Positions 1 to 9,051 of a stretch of 64,000 nucleotides of DNA are shown here, one piece after another. Both the position numbers and the translations under genes were made by a program. Numbering within the stretch: position 1 is the first letter of the stretch; each line of letters starts with the position of its first letter. The stretch lies in assembly GCA_964448045.1 (NCBI GenBank), contig CAYUVF010000008.1, forward strand, positions 31,522 through 95,521. Reading direction: 5' to 3'. The notes beneath the pieces are model-generated. The model was not told the origin of the DNA and made no database searches. It worked only from the letters and a program-made list of their open reading frames with translations. This stretch comes from CAYUVF01 sp964448045 (GTDB lineage Bacteria > Bacteroidota > Rhodothermia > Rhodothermales > Salinibacteraceae).

Positions 1-2888
1 AGGAAGGATGCATCTTCGACGTAGATGTCGGAGAAGTACTGCGGCGAGACGAAGCCCGTCTCCAGCACCGATTCGTGCAGGTTCGAGGGGACGAACTCGG
101 TCAACCGTTCGAAGTGGCCGAAGTTCGAGGCCACGTTGTTGTACACTTGCTGGCCCAGGTGCGCGCGGAGCGTCAGGCTCAGGTCGAAGCCCCGATAGCG
201 CACTTGCGAGGTATGGCCAATAATCCAGTCGGGCTGCGGGCTGCCGTCGACCACGCGGTCGTCTTCGTTGATGACGCCGTCCTCGTTGATGTCTTCGTAG
301 AGGTCCTGCTGGTTGATCGTGCCGTCGCCGTTAACGTCCTCGTAAATCGGGTCGCCGTTCTCGTCCATCTTGTGCTGGAAGACAAAGAAGGAGTTGACCG
401 GCTCGCCCTCGCGTAGAATCTGAATCGTGTTGCCGACGCCACCGCTAATGCCGCCCGTGTCGATGCCCTGAAAATTGGGATCATCCGAGCGGTTCAGCTG
501 AAGCAGTTCGTTGTCATTGGTCGAGATGTTCAGGTTGGCCGTGTAGGTGAAGTCCTCACGCTGGATGGCTTGCGCGTTCACGCTGAACTCGAAGCCCTGA
601 TTGCGCATCGAGCCGATGTTGGTCAGCACACGATTGCTCAGATTGGCGCCCGCCGCCACGGGCACGGTGAACAGCAGATCGTCCGTATCCTTCAGGTAGT
701 ACTCGAAGGAGCCCGAGATCCGACCCTCGAACAACCCGTAATCGACGCCGATGTTGTAGGAGGTCGTCTCCTCCCACTTGAGCGCCTCGTCTGCCGCGTT
801 CGGGCGGATGGTGCTCACGAAGCGGTCGCCGAACTGGATCTGCGCCCGCGGCCCGCCCGGCACCCAGAGCGGCTCGTAGAGAAAGTCGCCAATCTCCTGG
901 TTTCCGGTGATGCCCCACGAGGCGCGCACCTTAAAGTTGGAGATCGTTTCGATGTCTTGCAGGAAGCTCTCCTGATGCGCCCGCCAGGCCAGCGCCGCCG
1001 AGGGGAACGTACCCCACTGGTTGGCCGGGCCAAAGCGCGAGGACCCGTCGCGGCGGACGGTGAACGTCAGCAGGTAGCGGTCCATGAAGGTGTAGTTGAC
1101 ACGCGCAAAGCCGGAGATGAGACGACTCGGGATCTCGGTCACGAATGTGGTAAACTCGGTGCCCGGCTCCGTGCTGTTGGGGCCGAAGATGTTGGACGTG
1201 AGCGCCTCAGCCGAGAACTCCGGGTATTCTTCGTGGAACTCCTGATAGGAGTACCCCGCGGTGACGTCGAAGCGGCTGTCGATCTGGTCGAAGCGCTGGT
1301 CGTACGTCAGGAACGCATCGAGCAGCGTGTTGAGGCGCGAGAAGTTGGCGCGCTCCACGAGGCCCGGATTGGCCGATTCGGCCTGGCCTTTCAGGTTGGT
1401 GGGCGCGAAGAACTCGCGCTCGCCTGTGGTAACATCGTAGCCCAGGTTGAGGCGGGCGCTCAGGCCCTCGATGTAGGGCAGATCGTACTCGGCTTCGATG
1501 CTACCGAGGCTGCGGTAGTTGGTCCCGATGTTATCGGTCATAATGAACTCGGCAACCGGGTTATTCTCGGCCAGGCCCTGCCCGGGTCCATCCCACTCGT
1601 AGAACCCGCCGAACTCGCTATTAACGTCGCGGATGGGCTGGGTGGGATCGAAGCTCGCCGCCCCGCCGATTACGCCACCGGGGACGAAGCTATCTTCCGT
1701 CTGCGAGCCTTTAACGCTCGTGCGGATGGAAAGGTCGCCGTCAAACAGCAGCTGGTTGTATTTGATCGCCACACTGAGGCGCTCGGTCTCGGAGGTCTGC
1801 AGGATGCCTTCCTGGTTGAGGTACCCGAGCGAGAGGCGCAGGTCGGAGTCGTCGTAGTTGCGCGAGAAGCTGAGCGAGTGTTCCTGCCCGATGGCGGTCC
1901 GCTGCACGGCGTCCTGCCAGTCGGTCGAGGCGTCGCCCAAGAGGTTTGCCTGGCCGGGCGCCTGCTCACTCACGACCTGGCGGAACTGATCGGCATCGAG
2001 CACATCAATACGATCGGCCACGTTGGCGGAGGAGATTGAGGCGTTGTATGAGATACGGGCCTCGTCGCCCTCGGCGCTTTTCGTCTCGATGATAATGACG
2101 CCGTTCGCGCCGCGCGAGCCGTAAATGGCCGTCGCCGAGGCGTCTTTCAGCACGGTGACGCTGGCGATGTCACTCGGGTTCAGGAAATTGAGCGGGTTTC
2201 GCCCGGCCGTGTTCGGCTCGTTGCTGATGGGGACCCCGTCGACCACAAACAGCGGCTGGCTATCGGCATTGACCGACGTCGCGCCACGGATGCGGATGTA
2301 GGTCTGACTGCCCGGGGCTCCACTGCTGGACGAAATCTGCACGCCCGCGACTTTTCCGGAAATCAACTGCTCCGGACTCACGACGGGCGCTTGGTTGAAG
2401 TCCTCCGGATTCACTTTCTGGACGACGCCTGTGACGTCGCGCTGCTGCTGCTCGCCGTACCCGACGACGACCAACTCTTCCAGGGCCTGTGTGGTCGGCT
2501 GCAGCGCGACGTCGATCACCGACCGATCTCCAACGGTAATCTCACGGGTGTCATAGCCTACAAACGAAAAGACCAGCACCGCATCGGGGCCGGGCACGGT
2601 GAGACTGTATTCGCCGTCGACATTGGTCGTCGTACCGCGCATCGTGCCTTGCACCGAGATGTTGACCCCCGGCAGCGTCGTACCGTCGGAAGCGTCAGTC
2701 ACCGTCCCGCTGACCTCCTGCTGCCCTTGCGCCAGGGCGGGCGTGCTCACGACGAGTGCCGCGCAGAGGGCGATCACCCAAGGAAGAAGCTTCGATAACG
2801 AGCGGGATGGAATCATGCGGCTCATGGATTCGGTGACCTGTTGCAATGGAGGTACTGAGCAAAGGACGGAAGTCGTAATCGTTCGCAT
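1..2888 (-). CDS. SusC/RagA-family TonB-dependent outer-membrane receptor (C-terminus beyond left edge)
   Basis: Reading the minus strand from 2888 gives one open frame to the window edge, about 962 codons. A signal peptide (hydrophobic WVIALCAALVVSTPALAQ) is followed by a carboxypeptidase-regulatory-like domain (SGTVTDASDGTTLPGVNI, then GTTTNVDGEYSL). Then come the SusC signature region (LEELVVVGYG), a plug domain (PLFVVDGVPI, SVTVLKDASATAIYGSRGAN) and beta-barrel sequence. Near the left edge there are EF-hand-like repeats (DVNGDGTINQQD, DINEDGVINEDD), common in SusC proteins. The family imports glycans or other large substrates through the outer membrane with a SusD lipoprotein, which would lie off the left edge. 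The start at 2888 has an AGAGG upstream; an in-frame ATG at 2825, closer to the signal peptide, is the alternative. It lies 81 bp downstream of the LacI gene on the same strand. The substrate is unknown. Confidence 0.93.
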   Translation of the reverse strand, partial: MRTITTSVLCSVPPLQQVTESMSRMIPSRSLSKLLPWVIALCAALVVSTPALAQGQQEVSGTVTDASDGTTLPGVNISVQGTMRGTTTNVDGEYSLTVPGPDAVLVFSFVGYDTREITVGDRSVIDVALQPTTQALEELVVVGYGEQQQRDVTGVVQKVNPEDFNQAPVVSPEQLISGKVAGVQISSSSGAPGSQTYIRIRGATSVNADSQPLFVVDGVPISNEPNTAGRNPLNFLNPSDIASVTVLKDASATAIYGSRGANGVIIIETKSAEGDEARISYNASISSANVADRIDVLDADQFRQVVSEQAPGQANLLGDASTDWQDAVQRTAIGQEHSLSFSRNYDDSDLRLSLGYLNQEGILQTSETERLSVAIKYNQLLFDGDLSIRTSVKGSQTEDSFVPGGVIGGAASFDPTQPIRDVNSEFGGFYEWDGPGQGLAENNPVAEFIMTDNIGTNYRSLGSIEAEYDLPYIEGLSARLNLGYDVTTGEREFFAPTNLKGQAESANPGLVERANFSRLNTLLDAFLTYDQRFDQIDSRFDVTAGYSYQEFHEEYPEFSAEALTSNIFGPNSTEPGTEFTTFVTEIPSRLISGFARVNYTFMDRYLLTFTVRRDGSSRFGPANQWGTFPSAALAWRAHQESFLQDIETISNFKVRASWGITGNQEIGDFLYEPLWVPGGPRAQIQFGDRFVSTIRPNAADEALKWEETTSYNIGVDYGLFEGRISGSFEYYLKDTDDLLFTVPVAAGANLSNRVLTNIGSMRNQGFEFSVNAQAIQREDFTYTANLNISTNDNELLQLNRSDDPNFQGIDTGGISGGVGNTIQILREGEPVNSFFVFQHKMDENGDPIYEDVNGDGTINQQDLYEDINEDGVINEDDRVVDGSPQPDWIIGHTSQVRYRGFDLSLTLRAHLGQQVYNNVASNFGHFERLTEFVPSNLHESVLETGFVSPQYFSDIYVEDASF

Positions 2889-2969
2889 GATAACCTCTGC
2901 GGTTCAAGTCGAAAAAGGGCTTCCAAATGGGGGAGTGAAGAATGGAGCGTTTCGCACGGCGCACGACAC

Positions 2970-3998
2970 CTACCCGCCTGTAGAGGGCGAATCGGTCATG
3001 CTCGTTGAACGCCGCACCAGGTGCGGCGCGAACACGGTGCTCGAAGGAGTGCGCTCGGGATCGCGCAGCTGAGCCAAGAGCTTGTCAATGGCCAACTGTC
3101 CCATCTCGCGCATGGGTTGACGCAGCGTCGAAAGGCCGATGTAGTGGCTCACTCGAATATCGTCAAAACCGATGAGCGCCACGTCATGAGGCACCGTGAC
3201 TCCGGCCTCATCAATCGCATTCAGTGCTCCAAGCGCCAGCGCGTCCGACACGGCAAACACGGCGTCGGGCGGCGACGACTGATTCAGTAAGTCGCACATC
3301 GCCTCGTATCCATACTCTTCGCGAAACTCGTATGGGGGCTCGCCGCACTCTACGATCAGCTCGTCCTCCACTGCGTAGCCAGCCTCTTGAAGTGCTTTCT
3401 CATACCCGCTGCGCCGCTGCGCCGCCGTGAGCGATTCACCCGGGGGGACCGTAATGTGACCGATGCGCTCATACGCCTGTTCGATGAGATGCAACGTAGC
3501 GGTGTATCCACCCAATACGTTATCCATCGAGACGGAGTCAAAGTCGGAATGCTCTGCATCGACGAGCACGACCGGCAGCTCCGCGTATTTGAGGCGGCTG
3601 GCCTGCTCCTCACTTGGCGTCATCGAGAGCAGCAGTAAGCCATCAGCCCGCCCCCGCTGCGAAGCGCGCTCAATCTGCTCTTTGGCCTGATCCGGATTTG
3701 AGGCAGCAAAAACGATCAAGTCAAAATCTGTATCGGCCTGCCGGAGCGCCTCCTGCATGCCGCGCAGCACGTTGACGTAGAAGTCATTAGCCAGAACCGG
3801 AATGACGACCGACAGGGTATTGGTCTCCTGTCGCGCCAAGCTCTTCGCCGAGACGTGCGGCCGATAGCTCAACTCCTCGGCGGCTTTTTCGACCCGGGAC
3901 CGTGTCTCCTCCGATACGCGGGTGCTCCCGTTGAGCACCCGTGATACCGTTGCGGTGGACACCTCAGCCATCTCGGCAATATCGTAGATTGTCGACAC
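2970..3998 (-). CDS. LacI/GalR-family transcriptional repressor
   Basis: 342 aa, the normal length for the family. Residues 3-24 are the LacI helix-turn-helix (TIYDIAEMAEVSTATVSRVL) followed by the hinge region (SYRPHVSAKSLA). Residues 60-330 are the periplasmic-binding-protein-like sensor domain (NDFYVNVLRGMQEAL; DAVFAVSDALALGAL; DVALIGFDDI). It should bind a sugar and control the neighbouring SusC receptor and symporter. A palindrome typical of LacI proteins lies 31 bp upstream of its start (4029-4042), suggesting autoregulation, and a second lies upstream of the symporter. The family call is secure; effector and operator assignment are inference from position. Confidence 0.95.
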   Translation of the reverse strand: MSTIYDIAEMAEVSTATVSRVLNGSTRVSEETRSRVEKAAEELSYRPHVSAKSLARQETNTLSVVIPVLANDFYVNVLRGMQEALRQADTDFDLIVFAASNPDQAKEQIERASQRGRADGLLLLSMTPSEEQASRLKYAELPVVLVDAEHSDFDSVSMDNVLGGYTATLHLIEQAYERIGHITVPPGESLTAAQRRSGYEKALQEAGYAVEDELIVECGEPPYEFREEYGYEAMCDLLNQSSPPDAVFAVSDALALGALNAIDEAGVTVPHDVALIGFDDIRVSHYIGLSTLRQPMREMGQLAIDKLLAQLRDPERTPSSTVFAPHLVRRSTSMTDSPSTGG

Positions 3999-4028
3999 GC
4001 GCTTTTCTGCTATCTCAAATCGATACTA

Positions 4029-4042
4029 TGTAAGCGGTTACA
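4029..4042. promoter_or_regulatory. LacI-family operator 1
   Basis: TGTAAGCGGTTACA is a near-perfect palindrome of the form TGTAAnCGnTTACA, with the central CG typical of LacI/GalR operators. It begins 31 bp upstream of the repressor's own start codon, so repression of lacI (and possibly the downstream susC) is the likely role. Confidence 0.6.
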
Positions 4043-4249
4043 TTATGCCAATATTATGAGTACAACCTCAAATGCTCCCTCTCTCATTTGATATTCAATT
4101 ACATAATCTTCACAAAAGATGCCCTTATAGCCTATACTAAGCATCTATAACTCTTCAATTTTCACTTTCATTTATCCTTCACTGTGGCTTCCTTGTGCTT
4201 ACGATGTTGTTCGATTTGTGACGTATTTTATCTAAATGACCTAAAAACA

Positions 4250-4263
4250 TGCAACCGGTTACA
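4250..4263. promoter_or_regulatory. LacI-family operator 2
   Basis: TGCAACCGGTTACA has the same TG-AA-CG-TT-CA skeleton as the palindrome at 4029, with a perfect ACCGGT core. It lies about 240 bp upstream of the sodium/solute symporter start and is the likely site for its repression. Confidence 0.6.
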
Positions 4264-4501
4264 TCAATTATATGGCTCAGTGCGCCGCCTCCCCCTGGCC
4301 GAACAACCGTTCCCTGCCTCCCCCGTTTCCACCTGTCCCCTCTCTTGTAAATGGGTGCACTAGCCTCGAACCTATACCCCGGAATGTCGAGTCTGCCCCA
4401 CTCCAGCGCTCCCGCAGGCCCGCTCGGCATGTGACTTAGCCCAGGCCCGCCCCTCCCCCCGAGCTAAAGAACGTCCTTTTCACTATTCCCGCTCACGGTT
4501 C

Positions 4502-6094
4502 ATGTCCGATTTTCCTATTGCAACTCTCGACCTCATTATCATCGGGGCGTACTTTCTCGTAGTCTTCGGGATTGGCTACATCATCGCCAAGCGTACTGAA
4601 AGCGGGGACGAGCTTTTCCTCGCCGGGCGTAGTCTGGCGTGGGGCACCATCGGTTTCTCGCTGTTTGCCTCCAACATCTCCAGCACCACGCTGATCGGGC
4701 TCGCCGGGGATGCCTACCGCATCGGCATCGCGGTGTCCAACTACGAGTGGATGGCCGGGCTCGTGCTCGTCTTTTTGGCGTTCTACTTCATCCCGTTTTT
4801 CATCAAGTCGCGGCTCACGACGATTCCAGAGTTTCTGGAGCGGCGCTTCGACGTGCGCTCGCGCAAGTACTTCTCGGGACTCACCATCTTCACCAGCGTG
4901 ATGATCGACACGGCAGGCGGCCTCTACGCGGGGACGATTGTCCTTCGCACCTTTTTTCCCGAACTGGATTTCGTGGCGACGGCATTTGCGCTGGCGCTCG
5001 TGGCCGGCCTCTACACCGCTGCGGGCGGACTCGCCGCCGTCGTCTACACCGATGTCCTGCAGGCCATTATCTTAATCTTTGGCTCGACGCTCATCGCGTT
5101 CATCACGTTTGGCCAGTTCGACTTTTCGTGGGCACAAGCCACCGCACAGCTTCCGGAGGACCACCTCTCGCTGATCCGTCCGCTGGGCGATGAAGGGCTG
5201 CCGTGGCTCGGGACACTCATCGGCGTGCCCATCCTGGGGTTCTACTACTGGGGACTCAACCAGTACATTATCCAGCGCGTGCTGGGCGCCAAGGACCTCG
5301 ACCACGCCCGCTGGGGGGCAATGCTGGGTGGCGCGCTGAAGCTGCTGCCCCTCTTCATCATGGTTTTGCCCGGCGCATTCGCCTATACGCTGTACCCCAA
5401 CCTGGAGAACCCCGATCTCGTCTTCCCCACGCTGGTGACCGACCTACTGCCTGTAGGCATCGTGGGCCTCGTGCTGGCCGGACTGGTAGCCGCCATCATG
5501 TCGACGGTCGACTCGACGCTCAACTCGGCCTCGACGCTCGTCACGGTCGACTTTATCAAGCCAAACCGCCCGAATCTGTCGCCCAAGCAGGTGGGACGCA
5601 TCGGGCGGATCACTACCGTCGTACTGATGCTCGTCGCCGCTGCCTGGGCGCCCATGATCCGCGAATTTCCCGGCCTGTGGAGCTACATCCAGCAGGTGCT
5701 CTCCTACCTCGTCCCGCCCGTAGTGGCGATCTTCCTGCTTGGCGTATTCTGGCCGCGTATGAATGGGGCGGGCGCCTTCGCCACACTCATTGGGGGGCAC
5801 GTGCTCTCGCTCGCCGTCTTCCTGCTCAGCACCGACGGCCTGCTGGTGGAGAACGCCTGGATCGACCTGCACTTCACGATCACGGCCGGCATCTTGACGC
5901 TGCTGTGCTGCGGCCTTTTTGTGGCAGCGTCCTACGCGCTCGGCGATGCACCGGAGATGGAAAGCCTCCGCGGCTTCACCTGGCGCCATCGCGAACGGGA
6001 GCCCAGCCGCGACCTGCCGTGGTACAAAAACTATCGCGTCCACTCGGCGATCGTCGTGGGCCTGACCGTCGTTATGATTGTCGTCTTCTGGTAA
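4502..6094 (+). CDS. Sodium/solute symporter, SGLT type (SSS family)
   Basis: 530 aa with about 13-14 hydrophobic segments. It opens with an SSS-type N-terminus (LIIIGAYFLVVFGIGYIIAK, then DELFLAGRSLAWGTIGFSL). It has the family motif around residues 150-190 (AGLYTAAGGLAAVVYTDVLQ) and the Na+-site helix VDSTLNSAST near residue 340. Proteins of this branch take up sugars with sodium across the inner membrane. It is divergent from the LacI/SusC pair, has an operator-like site in its leader, and probably imports the sugar released or delivered by the SusC system. No Shine-Dalgarno is visible before the ATG. The exact substrate cannot be read from sequence. Confidence 0.93.
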   Translation: MSDFPIATLDLIIIGAYFLVVFGIGYIIAKRTESGDELFLAGRSLAWGTIGFSLFASNISSTTLIGLAGDAYRIGIAVSNYEWMAGLVLVFLAFYFIPFFIKSRLTTIPEFLERRFDVRSRKYFSGLTIFTSVMIDTAGGLYAGTIVLRTFFPELDFVATAFALALVAGLYTAAGGLAAVVYTDVLQAIILIFGSTLIAFITFGQFDFSWAQATAQLPEDHLSLIRPLGDEGLPWLGTLIGVPILGFYYWGLNQYIIQRVLGAKDLDHARWGAMLGGALKLLPLFIMVLPGAFAYTLYPNLENPDLVFPTLVTDLLPVGIVGLVLAGLVAAIMSTVDSTLNSASTLVTVDFIKPNRPNLSPKQVGRIGRITTVVLMLVAAAWAPMIREFPGLWSYIQQVLSYLVPPVVAIFLLGVFWPRMNGAGAFATLIGGHVLSLAVFLLSTDGLLVENAWIDLHFTITAGILTLLCCGLFVAASYALGDAPEMESLRGFTWRHREREPSRDLPWYKNYRVHSAIVVGLTVVMIVVFW

Positions 6095-6194
6095 ACGCAC
6101 CGATGCGCCAAAGAGGACGGTGCGACACTCTGCATATATTACAAGCCTGTCAAAGCAGACAACACCTCCGGCCGATCCGCGCCTCCGATTCATA

Positions 6195-6266
6195 AAATTA
6201 GAGTGAACGAAGTTTAGCTTCCTTCGTACATTCACTCGCTAATTCACTCATTTCTCGATGAATCAC
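6195..6266. repeat. Heptamer-phased intergenic repeat, partly palindromic
   Basis: Between the symporter and the thioesterase gene, the sequence can be cut into 7-bp units (AGAGTGA, ACGAAGT, then CCTTCGT, ACATTCA, CTCGCTA, ATTCACT, CATTTCT). Its left half (TTAGAGTGAACGAAG) is roughly the inverse of its right half (CTTCGTACATTCACTCGCTAA). It resembles the clearer 7-bp arrays at 33560, 51582 and 56209 but is the most degenerate of the four. Confidence 0.45.
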
Positions 6267-6276
6267 CCGCGCCGCC

Positions 6277-6759
6277 ATGGACCGCGTTTCGCTCACGCAA
6301 GACGCGCTCAACCGCCTCGAAGAGCTCATCACGACTAAGATGCCGATCACGCAGCATCTGGAGTTTTCCCTCTCGGCGGCCGACGATGCGCTCGTTGCCT
6401 CGGCGCCGCTGCACGCCAACCTCAACCATGCCGGCACCGCGTTCGGCGGGAGCATCAGCATGCTGTCGACGCTCACCGGATGGGCCATGGTCCACACGCT
6501 GCTCGACGAGATGAAGGCGCAGGCCGAGATCCTGATTCAGGAGAGCGACATCGAATACCGCCAGCCCGTGCGCAGCGACCTGAAAGTCGTCTGCGAGCGG
6601 CCCGATCCGTCGGCCCTTGAACGCTTTCAGGCGATGCTCGACCGCTGGGGCAAGGCGCGCCTGGAGCTGAAGTGCAAGATCCACGACGCCGGCGAGCGCG
6701 CCGTGACGTTCATCGGGCAGTACGTGGCGCTCCGCGATGAAACGACGGCGACGGAGTAA
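6277..6759 (+). CDS. Hot-dog-fold thioesterase (YiiD C-terminal type)
   Basis: 160 aa. The motif NHAGTAFGGSISMLSTLTGW (residues 49-68) is the N-H-x-G-T-x-F-G-G pattern of the YiiD_C putative thioesterase family, a hot-dog fold enzyme acting on acyl-CoA or acyl-ACP thioesters. It is followed by the conserved IEYRQPVRSDL strand. The protein covers one complete hot-dog domain without an attached acetyltransferase domain. A separate GNAT gene lies immediately downstream on the opposite strand, convergent with a 6-bp gap, which is curious because E. coli YiiD fuses the two activities. The substrate is unknown. Confidence 0.8.
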   Translation: MDRVSLTQDALNRLEELITTKMPITQHLEFSLSAADDALVASAPLHANLNHAGTAFGGSISMLSTLTGWAMVHTLLDEMKAQAEILIQESDIEYRQPVRSDLKVVCERPDPSALERFQAMLDRWGKARLELKCKIHDAGERAVTFIGQYVALRDETTATE

Positions 6760-6765
6760 CCGCGC

Positions 6766-7227
6766 TCACTCGATCATCTCCTCGTATAGTCGATACGGCG
6801 TCTCCTGCATCCCCAGCGCCTGATACGTCGCCCGCGCCGCCGCATTCGCTTTCTCGACGTAGAGCCGCACGCCGCACACCGACGGCTTCTGCGCCGCCAT
6901 CGCCTTGATCCGGTCATAAAGCGCCGTGTAGACCCCCTGGCGCCGCGCCTCGGGACGAACGTAGACGCTCTGCACCCACCAGAAATCGCCGTTGCGCCAG
7001 TCGCTCCACTCGGTCGTAATCATCAGCGATCCAACGACAGTCCCGTCGCGCTCCGCCACGAGATAGAACCCGCGGGAAGCATCGCGCATCAGCGCCTCGA
7101 CGCCCGCGCGCACGGTCGCCTCATCGAGCGCCTTGTCCTCAGTTTCGCGAGCCATCGCCTCGTTGAACGACGCGATCGTTTCGGCATCGTTGAGGGTGGC
7201 CGTGCGGATGATGAGCGGATCAGCCAT
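6766..7227 (-). CDS. GNAT-family N-acetyltransferase
   Basis: 153 aa. The acetyl-CoA binding motif is VQSVYVRPEARRQGVYTAL (residues 84-102), followed by ARATYQALGMQETPYRLYEE near the C-terminus, a standard GNAT layout. It probably acetylates a small molecule or an N-terminus. It lies 31 bp downstream of endonuclease V on the same strand and is likely co-transcribed with it. Nothing in the sequence gives the acceptor. Confidence 0.88.
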   Translation of the reverse strand: MADPLIIRTATLNDAETIASFNEAMARETEDKALDEATVRAGVEALMRDASRGFYLVAERDGTVVGSLMITTEWSDWRNGDFWWVQSVYVRPEARRQGVYTALYDRIKAMAAQKPSVCGVRLYVEKANAAARATYQALGMQETPYRLYEEMIE

Positions 7228-7258
7228 CGAGTGGGTCGAGTTCGTGACGGGAGATCGG

Positions 7259-7921
7259 TTACGATTGGCTCAGGCGGTGGGCGTGGCGCGTGGGCTCGGG
7301 AATCTTGTAGCGGGGGCTGCAGTCGAGCGTGATGCGAACGGCATCGTCGAGCGTCATCCGGTGGCCGATGCTGACGTAGACCGGGTTCACGTCGGTGCGC
7401 GTCCGCAGTAGCGCACCGACCTGCTCCCCGTCATCGACCAGCGGGACATGGGCGCCTTTTTCGGTATCGAGTTCGCCGGCCGGGGTGCCGGTGAGGCGCG
7501 ACTTGGCGACGCCCAACGCAGGCCAACCCAGCAATACGCCGAGATGGCACGCCAGCCCAAAACGCCGCGGATGGGCGAAGCCCTGGCTGTCGGTCATCAG
7601 CACATCAGGCTGGATGGAAAGCCGCTCCAGCGCAGGCAGAATCGCCGGCATCTCGCGAAAGCTCAAGAGACCCGGCACGTACGGAAACGGCACATCGCAG
7701 CGGTGGATGGCCTCATCCACGCGCTCCAGCTCCGGCAGGCGCAGCACCGCAATGGCCGCCTGCGCCGTGTCGCCGCGGATGCTTACATCGATACCGGCTA
7801 CCGTTTCGACCGGCCCCTCCAGCGGCATCGACTCCACTTCAGCGGCCAACTGCTTTTGGATGCGAATGGCCTGCTTTGGCGTGACATCCCACGGATGGTC
7901 GTGGTGCAGCGCACTCTGCAT
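7259..7921 (-). CDS. nfi: Endonuclease V (deoxyinosine 3' endonuclease)
   Basis: 220 aa, normal for the family. EndoV cuts DNA one nucleotide 3' to deoxyinosine produced by adenine deamination. Diagnostic segments are VAGIDVS (Asp45), PYVPGLLSFRE (Glu90) and LMTDSQGFAHPRRFGLACHLG (Asp111), matching the three acidic metal ligands. Also present are GVAKSRL and the C-terminal YVSIGHRMTLDDAV. Two positions deviate from the usual text: MP follows FRE where GP is common, and the QG motif reads DSQGFAHPRR. The gene probably forms a two-gene unit with the downstream GNAT gene. Confidence 0.93.
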   Translation of the reverse strand: MQSALHHDHPWDVTPKQAIRIQKQLAAEVESMPLEGPVETVAGIDVSIRGDTAQAAIAVLRLPELERVDEAIHRCDVPFPYVPGLLSFREMPAILPALERLSIQPDVLMTDSQGFAHPRRFGLACHLGVLLGWPALGVAKSRLTGTPAGELDTEKGAHVPLVDDGEQVGALLRTRTDVNPVYVSIGHRMTLDDAVRITLDCSPRYKIPEPTRHAHRLSQS

Positions 7922-8490
7922 GCAGCATCGGAATCAAAAAAAACAGGACGGCGGCCTTTCAAGATACGGCAGCCGCACGGCAGAATCAGGGGCGATCCGG
8001 CTCCATTGTGCTCGCAGCCATCCAACGGAGCACGCGTCCTTGCTCCAAAAGTAGCCCCTGGACCGTTGTGACTGCCTGACTGCGACAATACGTTACAAGT
8101 GTCGGTGTTGCCAAGTTCAGTCCGCTGCACTCGGTGCGGGGTCTTCCCTTCTTGTCCCCGTGAGCAGCGGCCCCGGTCGCCGGAACCGCACCGTCGCGTC
8201 CACGCGCTCCCTCGTCCATGCAGGAAAACCTCGCCGCCACTCCATTAAACCGCGAGACACCAGCACAGATTGCCCGGTGCCCCACAGTATTCTCATCGCA
8301 GCACTCGTCTTCTACCCTCTCATCTCAACGGATCGACGGCAACCCGGGCCGATTCCTCGAGCCGGACTGACGCAGCGTCGCCGGCATCGACATCCCCCCA
8401 CGGTTCTCGCCAGACGCGGATGGATCGTCCTTACCTCGGACCGGGACGGCTGGACCAAACCGCCTGTTTCCCAACCATGAGGTGATTCCC
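7922..8490. other. Intergenic region, no gene recognised
   Basis: About 570 bp between divergent genes. Short open frames on both strands here have arginine-, serine- and proline-rich compositions typical of non-coding GC-rich DNA and no family resemblance. The only signal noted is a promoter-like pair at 8066-8094. The last 12 bases contain the Shine-Dalgarno GAGG for the cupin gene. Confidence 0.5.
8066..8094 (+). promoter_or_regulatory. Candidate promoter for the exported cupin/amidohydrolase genes
   Basis: TTGTGA (8066-8071), a 17-bp spacer and TACGTT (8089-8094) resemble a -35/-10 pair reading toward the cupin gene. The same TACGTTACA string occurs at 31128, upstream of the PspA operon. 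The distance to the cupin start, about 400 bp, is long, so this is tentative. Confidence 0.3.
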
Positions 8491-9051
8491 ATGAACATCC
8501 CCCTTTCGCGACGGACCTTCGTTCAGTCGGCAGCGGCCGCAGGGCTTGGCGGCCTACTCCCCGTGCAGGCTTTTATCGGCCCGGAGTACGCTCCCGACGA
8601 TGACCTCGTGTGCGATCCGGATGACGGCACAGTCTACCTCATCGGCGCCCGGCAGGGCCGCGTCACGATCAAGATCGACAAGCGCCATCAAGGCGTCGCA
8701 GCGATGTCGCTCCTGACGGAAGATATCGCGCCCGGTGACGGCATTCCCGTCCACAAGCACGGCGCCGAGGAGGAGTGGATCGTCATCGAGCGCGGGCGTG
8801 GCGTGCTGACCTTCGGCGAGGAGACGTTCCGCATGGTGCCGGGCAGCATGGCGCTCGTCCCGCGCGGCGTGTGGCACGGTCTGCGCAACGAGGGCGGCGA
8901 AATGCTGCGGATGGTGTTCGGCTACACGCCGGCCGGATTCGAAGACTACTTCCGCGCCATCGGCAGTCGGCCCGGCGAGCCGCAAAAGACGCTGAGCGCA
9001 GCGGACTGGACGCGCATCAATGCCGATTTCCACGTGACCTACCGCGATTGA
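8491..9051 (+). CDS. Tat-exported single-domain cupin protein
   Basis: 186 aa. The N-terminus has a twin-arginine signal (SRRTFVQSAAAAGLGGLL), so the protein should be exported folded, probably with bound metal. A single cupin barrel follows: GDGIPVHKHGAEEEWIVIERG (motif 1, with His, His and Glu ligands) and PGSMALVPRGVWHGLRNEGG (motif 2, with His). The start at 8491 was chosen because GAGG lies 8 nt upstream; a GTG at 8482 is in frame but overlaps that site. It is the first of three exported proteins on this strand. The substrate is unknown. Confidence 0.82.
   Translation: MNIPLSRRTFVQSAAAAGLGGLLPVQAFIGPEYAPDDDLVCDPDDGTVYLIGARQGRVTIKIDKRHQGVAAMSLLTEDIAPGDGIPVHKHGAEEEWIVIERGRGVLTFGEETFRMVPGSMALVPRGVWHGLRNEGGEMLRMVFGYTPAGFEDYFRAIGSRPGEPQKTLSAADWTRINADFHVTYRD

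Larger units (their letters stand above)
3999..4501. promoter_or_regulatory. AT-rich divergent control region between the LacI gene and the symporter
   Basis: About 500 bp without a coding frame. The first half is much more AT-rich than the surrounding genes. It contains two LacI-type palindromes (4029-4042 and 4250-4263) 221 bp apart, a spacing compatible with looping. No convincing -10/-35 pair was identified. From about 4264 to the symporter start the sequence is CT-rich and nothing further was recognised. Confidence 0.6.

Noticed and set aside
570..2039. Long plus-strand open frame (489 codons) antisense to the SusC gene
   Set aside because: It is the mirror of a GC-rich coding frame. 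The minus strand gives a complete SusC sequence, and this frame has low-complexity Arg/Val/Leu text without motifs.
8160..8485. Short overlapping plus-strand frames before the cupin gene
   Set aside because: Arg/Pro/Ser-rich, mutually overlapping and without ribosome-binding sites or homology; treated as non-coding.
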